Shown: piece after piece, positions 17,022-25,215 of the stretch
Position numbering within the stretch: position 1 is the first letter of the stretch
Layout: each line of letters starts with the position of its first letter
Source: an uncultured Prevotella sp.
GTDB taxonomy: Bacteria; Bacteroidota; Bacteroidia; Bacteroidales; Bacteroidaceae
Direction: 5' to 3'
Assembly (NCBI GenBank): GCA_938028745.1
Contig: CALIZL010000021.1
Span: 57,887 to 121,886, forward strand
Length of the DNA stretch: 64,000 nucleotides
The notes under the pieces: model-generated
Told to the model about the DNA's origin: nothing
Seen by the model: only the letters and a program-made list of their open reading frames with translations
Database searches by the model: none
Position numbers and translations under genes: made by a program

Positions 17022-20000
17022 ATGAGAAGAATGTTTTTACACGCAAAGACACGTGGCAGGCTGTTCGCCGCACTCTTGCTCGGTGCTGTGTTTAGTGGCA
17101 TACCAAGCAAAGCACAAAACGTTACGGTGAGTGAAAAGACAGGTAGTATGATTTGTTCGCAGACCTCTTATTCTGGTGGTACAACAGAAACAGGCTTTGC
17201 AGCGGGTGGATTCGCTACTTGGAAGCATTTCCAATTGCCTTTGACGATGGCTGCTTCAGATTTGAAGGACCTTTCTCCAAACGGACAATTGGCCGTGCAT
17301 GGCAACAACCTTTACAATGCAGGTGCAGATACGGGCATACAAGTGCTTGGCGGACAGCGCGAAGATGGCTATATAACCTTCGCTTTGCCTCGCGGATACA
17401 GATTCACAAGCTATAAGATTATTGTGCAAAACAACGTTGACGTGTTTGGAAACGGAAGAGCTAAGCTTCGCGTAACCCACGACCGCGATTTCTATTTCGG
17501 TGAAACCAATTCGAGGTTTGATTTCTTTTCTACTTATTACAAGAACCTCAAAAGGGGCATAAGCAATGAGGAATTCACCATCGAACGCACCAGCATGGTA
17601 GAAAGCGACATGGGCAATATCCTTTACTTTAAGATTGCTAACCATGAGACTAAGCATGTTGCAGGCAGGTATGTGGGCGTTACATTAAAATATGTGGAAC
17701 TAACTTTCACGCCCGAAGCCCCATTTAAGGTTAACATTGCTCCGCAGCAAGCTAGCGCGGAGGGGGTAAGTGTTGTGCAATGTCCATTCCCCACGGGAAA
17801 AGTAGACCTTGGACAAATCTCTCAAAACACCTATACGGGAGTGAAAAGACAAAGCTATGTTTACAGAAACGTGAAAGACTTGATGGCTCAGTCGCTGTTT
17901 TACGAAGGGGCTAGCGTTGACGAAACTTTGGATTTGAATGGCCGCACTGCCGGTTCTGCCGTTGGTAACAAAACAATCAAGGCGGTAACCATCGACCATA
18001 GGGGCTATTTTGAGATACAACCGGGGCAAACTTACTTTGCCGAAACGCCTGTTTGTACCAAAGACCAGAAAGGCAACGATGTGCCTTTGCACTATCGTAT
18101 CATTTCTGCAAAGGTGAATTATCATGTAAGTTCGGGACAAGGCATGTACATTACATATACAACTGGTGGCGACACTTGGTACTTACAAAGAGATGCAACT
18201 TTTGGAATCACCCCACAAATATGGGCAATTGACAACCAAGGACGCATCAATGCAGTGGGAACAACTACCTATCTGTCGGTCGATCCTAACAACACCTTAA
18301 TGATAAGCTCTGGAACAGGAAGCCAATTCAACCTAGTTGCGAATGGAATAGTGTACAACAACCTATACATGTTGGGCCGTAATCCTGGCGCATCCGTCCA
18401 ATTTGCACCATACGACAGCCAAGAGTCTGCCAAATGGGTTAACACCAATACAGCTGGTGCTTATACGCTGAAAGTTTACGACAAGACGGGCAAGGTGGCC
18501 AACGAGATTGAAGTTACGCAACCGGGCAGCTTCGAATTGAACGACTTAAACAACGATGCCGTAAAGCTTGAAGTAGTAGGCGGAAACGGACTTGTAAACC
18601 TCGAACTGACCGTGGAAGCACTCGACCCATACATCAATCACATGGAACTGATGTGCACACACGGCGACATGAAGATTTCGCGCGAGTTCGTTTCTAACGA
18701 TTTCAGCGTGGGTGGCGGTGTGTTCTACTTCTACATACCTCGCGATTGGCTCAACACTGCTTGCAACTTCACTTTCGAAAACTTGAAGAGCAAGTGTGCC
18801 GACAATACATATTATGATGGCTCGTACAATGGTAATGCACGCTTCAGCTTTGTAAAGTCTGAATATTTCAATCTCTTTGGCGAGTCGAACAACAACATTT
18901 ACAGCCATCCCGACTATGCAGCCAACTATGATTATAAGAAGAAAGTGTTTGTGGCCACGGCAGGAACAAAGGCATTTAAGTTTAACAATGCCCATGAAGT
19001 GAGCAAGTCGGGCACCGCAACTTCACTGGTTGAGTATCCCTTTACGCTAGAAAAGTATGCCGCTGCGGGCGGTCTGTTCAAAAATGTGGTGATGACCCCA
19101 ACGGAAGAAAACAAGGATTACATGACCAACGCTTATGTCTTCACCACAGACGAGACACGTTATAACATCGCTCCCACCACCGCAACCCAACATCGCTATT
19201 ACGCTTACTACGACATGGAGATTCACCTCGTGGCACGTACCTACACGCCCAGCGTGGCTTTCGAAAAGATTTACGACAAGTCTTTCTATGGCGAAGCGGA
19301 AAGCGGTGAGTTCTATGGTGCTGTTGTTACGTCAAAAGACAATGACGGCAACTTAGGATATAGCTCTGTTGAAGCCGTGAAAGAGCAGCTTGAAACGGCT
19401 ATTGCTAATGGTGGCGGCAACGTTCCCGCAGCAATGGATAAGCTGCTTTACGTAGACATGGGCAGCCAAATGCAAGGTGCTTACTCGTCTAATGGTGCTT
19501 CGTGGGCCACTTTGAAGAATGCGCTGGCTAAGAATGCTTTGATATTCTTGCCCAAGAACACCACGCATGCTGCTGACAACTTTGCCTATGCCGAGGAAGG
19601 CGGAACTTATAAGGCCGCACGAAACATCATACTCACAGATAAGCAGCCATTCTATTCTCCTTATAAGATACGTGTTGATGCTGCAAACTATGCTAGCTAT
19701 ACGCGCGAAGTAACTGGAACCAACGGCCAAGCAAACAAAGCAACGCTGATGTTGCCGTTCACCTTGTCTTTGACAGATGGTAAACACGTGAACAAGGGAG
19801 ACAAATGCTCGTTTGAGGTTTATGTGATGCAACCAACCAATTGTCTCAGCGTTAGTCCCGAACAAAAACCGGGTTACGACTACATGAAATTTGATGGTGA
19901 TGTTCATTTCATTAAGGCAGAAGGCTCGGCAACAGAGGCTAACAAACCTTATATGATATTGGTGGACGAAACCTATATGCCGAAAGACGGGCAATCGTTC

Positions 20001-20531
20001 TTGGCCTTGCAGTATGGCGCAGACATTATGCCCACCACCGCCCATAAGAACAACACTTACTTGGCGGGCGAGAAGGCTACGGGAAGTGGAAACGGAACGA
20101 ACTATGCCTTTGAAAATAGGGGTACCTACTGCGGCGATAAAGTTGAAAAGGTGTTCTACTTCGCCAACAATAAGTACTATTCATCATTGAACTTGCCCAC
20201 CGACCCGAAGCTGGTGAAAGTAAGACCATTCCGTTCGTACTATTCGTTCTGCAGTACAAGCGGAGCCAAGATGGCTTCCTTCGACATCGTGTTTGGTGAG
20301 AATGGCGAAACCACCACAGGCATTGATGGCGTAAGAGCTAATGCCGACCTGGCTGTAACAGCTGCTAACGGAATGATTACATTCTTTGCAAAGAAAGCAC
20401 AACGGGTAGAAGTGTTTGGTGTTAACGGAATGAGTGTGGCCAAACTGAACTTGAAGGCCAACGAAACACGTTCGGTTCCTGTTGCCGCTGGTGTGTATGT
20501 TATTAATGGAGTAAAGGTATCTGTACAATAA
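17022..20531 (+). CDS. large secreted protein with T9SS-type C-terminal sorting domain
   Basis: 1169 residues. The signal peptide (RGRLFAALLLGAVFSGIPSKAQ) ends near residue 32. The body is rich in aromatic residues, glycine and asparagine with many beta-prone segments. I recognise no catalytic domain. A low-complexity TTTGIDGV linker (near residue 1098) precedes the last 70 residues, which show the type IX sorting pattern: VEVFGVNGMSVAKLNL, then a GVYVINGVKVSV end. This suggests export across the outer membrane by the Por system with anchoring or release at the surface. It is followed after 15 bp by a tiny acidic protein. Function unknown; adhesin or structural roles are guesses. Confidence 0.85.
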   Translation: MRRMFLHAKTRGRLFAALLLGAVFSGIPSKAQNVTVSEKTGSMICSQTSYSGGTTETGFAAGGFATWKHFQLPLTMAASDLKDLSPNGQLAVHGNNLYNAGADTGIQVLGGQREDGYITFALPRGYRFTSYKIIVQNNVDVFGNGRAKLRVTHDRDFYFGETNSRFDFFSTYYKNLKRGISNEEFTIERTSMVESDMGNILYFKIANHETKHVAGRYVGVTLKYVELTFTPEAPFKVNIAPQQASAEGVSVVQCPFPTGKVDLGQISQNTYTGVKRQSYVYRNVKDLMAQSLFYEGASVDETLDLNGRTAGSAVGNKTIKAVTIDHRGYFEIQPGQTYFAETPVCTKDQKGNDVPLHYRIISAKVNYHVSSGQGMYITYTTGGDTWYLQRDATFGITPQIWAIDNQGRINAVGTTTYLSVDPNNTLMISSGTGSQFNLVANGIVYNNLYMLGRNPGASVQFAPYDSQESAKWVNTNTAGAYTLKVYDKTGKVANEIEVTQPGSFELNDLNNDAVKLEVVGGNGLVNLELTVEALDPYINHMELMCTHGDMKISREFVSNDFSVGGGVFYFYIPRDWLNTACNFTFENLKSKCADNTYYDGSYNGNARFSFVKSEYFNLFGESNNNIYSHPDYAANYDYKKKVFVATAGTKAFKFNNAHEVSKSGTATSLVEYPFTLEKYAAAGGLFKNVVMTPTEENKDYMTNAYVFTTDETRYNIAPTTATQHRYYAYYDMEIHLVARTYTPSVAFEKIYDKSFYGEAESGEFYGAVVTSKDNDGNLGYSSVEAVKEQLETAIANGGGNVPAAMDKLLYVDMGSQMQGAYSSNGASWATLKNALAKNALIFLPKNTTHAADNFAYAEEGGTYKAARNIILTDKQPFYSPYKIRVDAANYASYTREVTGTNGQANKATLMLPFTLSLTDGKHVNKGDKCSFEVYVMQPTNCLSVSPEQKPGYDYMKFDGDVHFIKAEGSATEANKPYMILVDETYMPKDGQSFLALQYGADIMPTTAHKNNTYLAGEKATGSGNGTNYAFENRGTYCGDKVEKVFYFANNKYYSSLNLPTDPKLVKVRPFRSYYSFCSTSGAKMASFDIVFGENGETTTGIDGVRANADLAVTAANGMITFFAKKAQRVEVFGVNGMSVAKLNLKANETRSVPVAAGVYVINGVKVSVQ

Positions 20532-20546
20532 TGAAAGGGATTAGCT

Positions 20547-20717
20547 ATGAAGACGAATTATATAAAGCCAATATCGGAGATAGTTACCGATGAGTATGAG
20601 TCAATATTGATGTTACAGAACTCTGGTAATCAATCAGACGATGCCGATGCAAAGCCATTTGTATTCGACGAAGAGGAAGATGAGGAGGAAACTCTGCCTT
20701 GGGGTGTTGTCTACTAG
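20547..20717 (+). CDS. 56-residue acidic small protein
   Basis: Starts 15 bp after the secreted-protein stop and ends TWGVVY-like (LPWGVVY). The first 24 residues are basic/neutral (MKTNYIKPISEIVTDEYESI), and the second half is strongly acidic (FDEEEDEEE). No signal peptide or cysteine is present. The MKxxYIxP...E...LM...SG layout resembles small Bacteroidales hypothetical proteins that I recall as common but uncharacterised. Its distance, strand and the terminator at 20783 place it in one transcript with the secreted protein. It could be a chaperone, antitoxin-like partner or peptide precursor; none is shown. Confidence 0.7.
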   Translation: MKTNYIKPISEIVTDEYESILMLQNSGNQSDDADAKPFVFDEEEDEEETLPWGVVY

Positions 20718-20782
20718 CATGCTAGGCAAATGAACAACCATTGACAATTTGCAAAGGCTAATTGTTGAAACATTATACTTTA

Positions 20783-20821
20783 AGAAAGCGGAGCGTACCT
20801 GTTATGGGTGCTTCGCTTTCT
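20783..20821 (+). terminator. terminator of the secreted-protein operon
   Basis: AGAAAGCGGAGC (20783-20794) pairs with GCTTCGCTTTCT (20810-20821), with one mismatch. It ends 104 bp after the small acidic gene. Confidence 0.7.
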
Positions 20822-20843
20822 GCTATTTACAAGTGGAGCGTTA

Positions 20844-21250
20844 AAGGTGAAAGGATGGTTTAAAGGTGAAAAAGTGAAAAGGTGAAAGGGTGAAAAGATG
20901 GCTGCGCCTTTTAAAGGTGAAAAGGTGAAAAGGTGAAAAGATGGCTGCGCCTTTTAAAGGTGAAAAGGTGAAAAGGTGAAAAGATGGCTGCGCCTTTTAA
21001 AGGTGAAAGGGTGAAAAGGTGAAAAGATGGCTGCGCCTTTTAAAGGTGAAAGGGTGAAAAAGTGAAAAGATGGCTTCGCCTTTTAAAGGTGAAAGGGTGG
21101 AAAGGTGAAAGGGTGAAAAAGTGAAAAGGTGAAAAGATGGCTTCGCCTTTTAAAGGTGAAAGGGTGAAAAGGTGAAAAGATGACTGCGCATTTTAAAGGT
21201 GAAAGGGTGAAAGGATGAAAAGGTGAAAAGGCGAATAAATGGCTGCGCCA
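20844..21250 (+). repeat. 43-bp tandem array built from GTGAAAAG octamers
   Basis: The phrase ATGGCTGCGCC (with small variants) begins at 20898, 20941, 20984, 21027, 21070, 21137, 21180 and 21239. The spacings are 43, 43, 43, 43, 67, 43 and 59 bp. The two long intervals exceed 43 by 24 and 16, both multiples of 8, matching extra GTGAAAGG/GTGAAAAG octamers. Every unit has CGCCTTTTAAAGGTGAAA in its middle. It is non-coding, because the period is not a multiple of three. Confidence 0.9.
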
Positions 21251-21254
21251 TGTT

Positions 21255-21340
21255 CGTTTCCCAACTCGTAAACAGGTTAACCGATCAACTTGTCAATTCG
21301 TCAACTTGTCAACTGATTAACTCATACACTCACCAATCAT
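21255..21340. repeat. short-word array (CAACTTGTCAATTCGT type)
   Basis: Words such as CCAACTCGTAAACAGG, CAACTTGTCAATTCGT and CAACTTGTCAACTGATTAAC with a 10-12 bp rhythm. It bridges the 43-bp array and R22 copy C. Confidence 0.6.
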
Positions 21341-21355
21341 TGTAATCTTTTTAGT

Positions 21356-21980
21356 ATAAATTTTAACATTGTGAGTGCAATTTTTGCCAGCTCTCGCTCA
21401 TCAGGCCGCAAATTTTCAATTCTCGCGAGGGTTTGTTGCGATGCGAAATGGGGGGTGCATGTGAATGGTTGAATATTGATTTCCGTTGCATAAACACGCA
21501 ACCGGTGCCAGATTTTGGGCTACTTGCACCAAAATGAAGTGCAATATGCTGCTAAATGCACTGCGTTTTGGTGCTAAACGCAAGGTAAAATGGTGCTAAA
21601 CGCAAGGTAAAATGGTGCTAAATGCAGGGCAAAATGGTGCAAATTGTAGTACAAAAGGCTGCTAAATGCGAGACGATATGTATAAATATCCATATCTAAG
21701 AGATAAACAAAACCTTTTCGAAGCGTTAAAACAAGGTTCAAAAGGGGTAAAATGGTCATTAAAAAGTGGGGTTTTAGGGGCTAAAAGTGGGAATTAGGGC
21801 TTGATAAATTACGAACCAGGAACCCAATTTAGAAAGGCAAAATGGTGCAAATTGCAGGCGATGTTCTCGAAAATGCACAAAATATAATGCATGAAAACAA
21901 GAAAAGAGGGGCTAATTGCCTGCTAATGGGGCTCAATTTACGCTAGAATGAAGTGACGGGGATGGTGTAGTTTGTAAAGT
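21356..21980 (-). repeat. R22 dispersed element, copy C (inverted)
   Basis: The only inverted copy. Read leftward from 21980 it has TTTACAAACTACACC, CATTCTAGCGTAAATTG, CTTTTAGCCCCTAAAACC and TTTTGTTTATCTCTTAGATA. The array shows GCTAAA/GCAAAT phases at 21551, 21573, 21595, 21617, 21639 and 21661, all 22 bp apart. Its end carries CCCTCGCGAGAATTGAAAAT, TTTGCGGCC and CACTCACAATGTTAAA. A further word-like stretch (21990-22110: TTTGTAAACTTGTGG, AGTTTGAGGGCC) joins it to P copy 2. Confidence 0.88.
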
Positions 21981-22278
21981 ATCTATACTAATTTTAAGAT
22001 TTCTGGATAGATTAGTTGGTGCATTTGTAAACTTGTGGATTTATAGGTTTGGCAGTTGGCAGCTAATCGAGTTTTGTAAGTTTGAGGGCCTATAAGTTTC
22101 TCAGTTTGTAAGCATCCAAACGCAATACAGGTTATAAAGAAAAGGTTTCAGAGTGGTTGCTGCCTAGAAAAATGACGACTACGCCCAAATTTACGAGTTG
22201 ATAAGTACGCTAGTTATCAGGCTTACGGATAAACATGGTGAGAAATTGGCGAGTAAATTGGCTGAAAGCATAAGCTTA

Positions 22279-22474
22279 AACCTAAATCGCACATTATAGC
22301 CTGGATAGATTTTGTGTATGGTTGAACATCTTGTCAGTCTTATTGTTGCAGGCGCAGCGGGCTACGTCAAGAGAATAAGACTTGGCAAGATGCCGACAAG
22401 CAAACGCAAGAAAAACTGGAAGCAATGCAATCAATATATCCTATTTGATAAACGGGCAGATGCCCGATTGGGGC
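22279..22474 (+). repeat. P palindromic element, copy 2
   Basis: A 196-bp copy with ends AACCTAAATCG and CCCGATTGGGGC. Internal stem arms are CATCTTG...CAAGATG around CTTATTGTTGCAGGCGCAGC and GGGCTACGTCAAGAGAATAAG. It shares GCCGACAAGCAAACG with the other copies. Some stem positions are mismatched, so this copy looks older or decayed. A 74-codon frame over it is probably fortuitous. Confidence 0.85.
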
Positions 22475-22577
22475 TAGATGCCAACTGCCTAAAACCAAAC
22501 CTATACTTTGGGTTTAAGCAGTTGTTACGGGTTTGAAAGGCTGTTTAGATTGTTGCTTAGCGCAATGGCTGCGACTT

Positions 22578-23606
22578 CTATCGTGTAAGCTTGCGTTGGA
22601 TAACCTTGCCCAACAGCGGCAACTTATGGGCTCGTTTGTTGAAAACTCGGCGCATGTCGTTGAGCTCGTTGAAGAGCGAGGCGGCAATGGATTGGAATGC
22701 GTTGGGTTCTCGTAACGACTTGTCGGCATCGGGGTTTACAATCACATTAATACCTTTTTCTTTTAAAGACACGACAATATCTTTGCCCGCCTCAACGGGA
22801 TCGCCATCGAAATGTATTACCCCCTCGTTCTTTCGGTGTATTTTTAGCTCTTTACATCTGAAAGTTTTTATCTTCGAGTTTTTGTCGAGTGTTTTGTTAA
22901 ACATGTCGAGACTAATTTGCGGTGCATCAAGCAAGTCGAAAGGCTCCATAATAATTACGTCTAGCAATCCATCGCTCATCGATGCCCTAGGGGCTATGTA
23001 GGCGTTGTTGCCATATTGCGAGGCGTTGGCACACGAAATAAGGAAAGCCTTGTAGCGATGCACGCCCGTTTCGTCTTCTATCTCGTAGGTTTCGGGCTGA
23101 TACTTCAACCCCTCACGCAGGATGTTTTCGGCGTAAGTGATGGGGCCGCGCTTACCTGCTTGGGCAAATTTTTTGCTAACAAAGGCATCGAAACCCATGC
23201 CGCAGGTACAAAAAAAGTAGTGTTCGTTAATCTTCCCATAGTCAAGCCTATGTATTTCGCATGTATTTATCAGCTGCAAACATTTCTTAACGCCCATAGG
23301 CAACATCAAATGGCGAGCCAATCCGTTGCCCGATCCACGGGGAATGATGCCCAATGCCGTGTTAGACTCGGCAATGGCGCGTGCCACCTCGTTAACGGTA
23401 CCATCGCCACCAATGGCCACCACCACGTCTATACCTTGTTCTTTGGCCTCGGTGGCTATCTCGCAAGCATGCCCTGCATACTCGGTGGTTCGTATTTCGT
23501 AGTCGAAAAGTTCCTTATCGATGTATTTATCAATTGCTTCGGGAATGCCTTTTTTACTTCCCGACCCCGATATGGGGTTCATGATGAACACAATTTTCTT
23601 TTTCAT
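22578..23606 (-). CDS. lipid kinase, diacylglycerol kinase catalytic family
   Basis: Probably phosphorylates a membrane lipid with ATP at the inner face of the membrane. The 342 residues show the N-terminal MNPISGSGSKKG loop, the nucleotide-binding GGDGTVNE (66-73), PRGSGNGLARHL (89-100) and the C-terminal beta-sandwich with DGLLDVIIMEPF and HFDGDPVE. All family signature residues are intact. It is divergent from serine palmitoyltransferase, with 217 bp between the two starts. Because bacterial ceramide kinases belong to this family, a sphingoid-base or ceramide substrate is possible, but diacylglycerol is equally allowed by sequence. Confidence 0.88.
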   Translation of the reverse strand: MKKKIVFIMNPISGSGSKKGIPEAIDKYIDKELFDYEIRTTEYAGHACEIATEAKEQGIDVVVAIGGDGTVNEVARAIAESNTALGIIPRGSGNGLARHLMLPMGVKKCLQLINTCEIHRLDYGKINEHYFFCTCGMGFDAFVSKKFAQAGKRGPITYAENILREGLKYQPETYEIEDETGVHRYKAFLISCANASQYGNNAYIAPRASMSDGLLDVIIMEPFDLLDAPQISLDMFNKTLDKNSKIKTFRCKELKIHRKNEGVIHFDGDPVEAGKDIVVSLKEKGINVIVNPDADKSLREPNAFQSIAASLFNELNDMRRVFNKRAHKLPLLGKVIQRKLTR

Positions 23607-23823
23607 TCCGTTTTGTTTATGGTTTTCAGACAGGGTTTAACTTTACTTTAAAGGCATTGCCCAAGCCTAATTGCAAAGATAATAAAAAACATTTGATAAC
23701 AGCACGTAACCGGCGAAAAACGTTTTAAATGCCGATTTCTTTCAAAATATAGGCGTTTTGCTGTATTTTTTTGTACCTTTGCACACTGATAAACAAAAAA
23801 ATAGTTCTTTTACCTATTTAGAA

Positions 23824-25014
23824 ATGGGACAATTACAAGAAAGATACAAGGCTTATCGTGAACCGCAAAAATATATTCAAGCGGGTGTCTATCCCTATTT
23901 TCGCGAGATAACAAGCAAACAGGGAACCGAGGTAGAGATGGATGGACATCATGTTTTGATGTTTGGTTCGAACGCCTATACCGGGCTTACTGGAGACGAA
24001 AGGGTGGTGAAAGCTGCCAAAGACGCGCTAGACAAGTATGGCTCTGGCTGTGCCGGAAGTCGATTTCTTAACGGGACATTAGACTTACACGTGCAATTGG
24101 AGAAAGAATTGGCCACGTTCGTGCACAAGGACGATACGCTATGCTTCTCTACGGGTTTCTCGGTTAACCAAGGTGTGCTGGCTATGGTGGTTGGAAGAGG
24201 CGACTATATTATTTGCGACGACCGCGACCATGCTAGTATTGTAGACGGAAGGCGCTTGTCGTTTGCCAAACAACTGCACTACAAGCATAACGACATGGAA
24301 GACTTGGAGAACATCCTCAAGTCACTACCTTACGAGGCTGTAAAGCTGATTGTTGTGGACGGCGTGTTCTCTATGGAAGGCGACTTGGCCAAACTTCCTG
24401 AGATTGTGGCCTTGAAACATAAGTACAACTGCTCGGTTATGGTGGACGAGGCGCACAGCCTTGGCGTTTTTGGTGAACACGGACGTGGTGTTTGCGAGCA
24501 TTTCGGCCTTACCGACGAGGTGGATCTTATCATGGGAACATTCTCAAAGAGCCTTGCATCCATCGGTGGCTTTATTGCATCGGATGCCGATACCATCAAT
24601 TACCTACGCCACACGTGCCGTTCGTACATCTTCAGCGCCTCTAATTCGCCTGCTGCAACGGCAGCAGCCCTTGAAGCATTGCACATTATTCAGCAAGAAC
24701 CCGAACGAATCGAAAAGCTTTGGAACGTTACACGCTATGCCCTGCGCCGTTTTAGAGAGGAAGGTTTTGAGATTGGTGAGACCGAAAGTCCTATCATTCC
24801 GCTCTACGTTCACGATGTAGAAAAAACTTTCCTTGTAACCAAGTTGGCCTTTGAAGCGGGCGTTTTCATCAATCCCGTTATACCGCCAGCATGCGCTCCG
24901 CAAGATACACTAGTGCGTATGGCATTGATGGCTACGCATACGGAAGAGCAAGTAGAACGTGGCGTACAAATACTTAAAAAGATATTTGTAGACTTAGATA
25001 TCATAAAAAGTTAA
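23824..25014 (+). CDS. spt: serine palmitoyltransferase (PLP-dependent alpha-oxoamine synthase)
   Basis: Condenses serine with an acyl-CoA to 3-ketosphinganine, the first step of sphingolipid synthesis. The start at 23824 (MGQLQERYKAY, 396 residues) matches the family opening. A frame beginning at 23758 adds 22 unlikely residues that overlap a TACCTTTGC -7 box at 23774. Key features: FGSNAYTGLTGD (47-58), H136 in DRDHASIVD, D208/H211 in VDEAHSLG and the PLP lysine K242 in TFSKSLASIGG. KBL/BioF-type enzymes share this fold. The close match to Bacteroides-type SPT (GVYPYFREI, GCAGSRFLNGTLDLH) makes SPT the best call. Confidence 0.88.
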   Translation: MGQLQERYKAYREPQKYIQAGVYPYFREITSKQGTEVEMDGHHVLMFGSNAYTGLTGDERVVKAAKDALDKYGSGCAGSRFLNGTLDLHVQLEKELATFVHKDDTLCFSTGFSVNQGVLAMVVGRGDYIICDDRDHASIVDGRRLSFAKQLHYKHNDMEDLENILKSLPYEAVKLIVVDGVFSMEGDLAKLPEIVALKHKYNCSVMVDEAHSLGVFGEHGRGVCEHFGLTDEVDLIMGTFSKSLASIGGFIASDADTINYLRHTCRSYIFSASNSPAATAAALEALHIIQQEPERIEKLWNVTRYALRRFREEGFEIGETESPIIPLYVHDVEKTFLVTKLAFEAGVFINPVIPPACAPQDTLVRMALMATHTEEQVERGVQILKKIFVDLDIIKS

Positions 25015-25084
25015 ACAAATATTTGCAGTACCCAACAAATAGTAGTACCTTTGCAACCGCAAAACAACAATGGGTTTTGCGATT

Positions 25085-25158
25085 CGGGGTGTAGCGCAGC
25101 CCGGTAGCGCTCCTGGTTTGGGACCAGGCGGTCGCAGGTTCGAATCCTGTCGCCCCGA
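25085..25158 (+). tRNA. tRNA-Pro (anticodon TGG)
   Basis: 74 bases. Acceptor CGGGGTG pairs with CGCCCCG (25151-25157), discriminator A. The anticodon arm is CCTGG-TTTGGGA-CCAGG with anticodon TGG. The T arm is GCAGG-TTCGAAT-CCTGT. CCA is not encoded. Confidence 0.97.
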
Positions 25159-25159
25159 C

Positions 25160-25198
25160 AAAAACGGCCAATCACGCAATGTGTGATTGGCCGTTTTT
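25160..25198. terminator. terminator after tRNA-Pro / serB
   Basis: AAAAACGGCCAATCAC (from 25160) pairs with GTGATTGGCCGTTTTT (ending 25198). The perfect stem with A and T tails works in both directions, for the rightward tRNA and the leftward serB. Confidence 0.9.
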
Positions 25199-25215
25199 GT
25201 GTGTATTATGCCTGT

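Noticed and set aside
19353..20045. 230-codon leftward frame inside the secreted-protein gene
   Set aside because: An antisense shadow; Cys/Arg-rich translation and no start context.
22312..22536. 74-codon frame over P copy 2, and similar short frames over copies 1 and 3
   Set aside because: The frames are not kept between copies; changes in the stems follow base pairing, not codons.
23016..23651. 211-codon rightward frame over the lipid kinase
   Set aside because: It overlaps a gene with all family motifs intact; no independent support.
23758..23823. Upstream start for serine palmitoyltransferase
   Set aside because: The 22 extra residues are absent from the family as I know it, and the segment contains a -7 promoter box.
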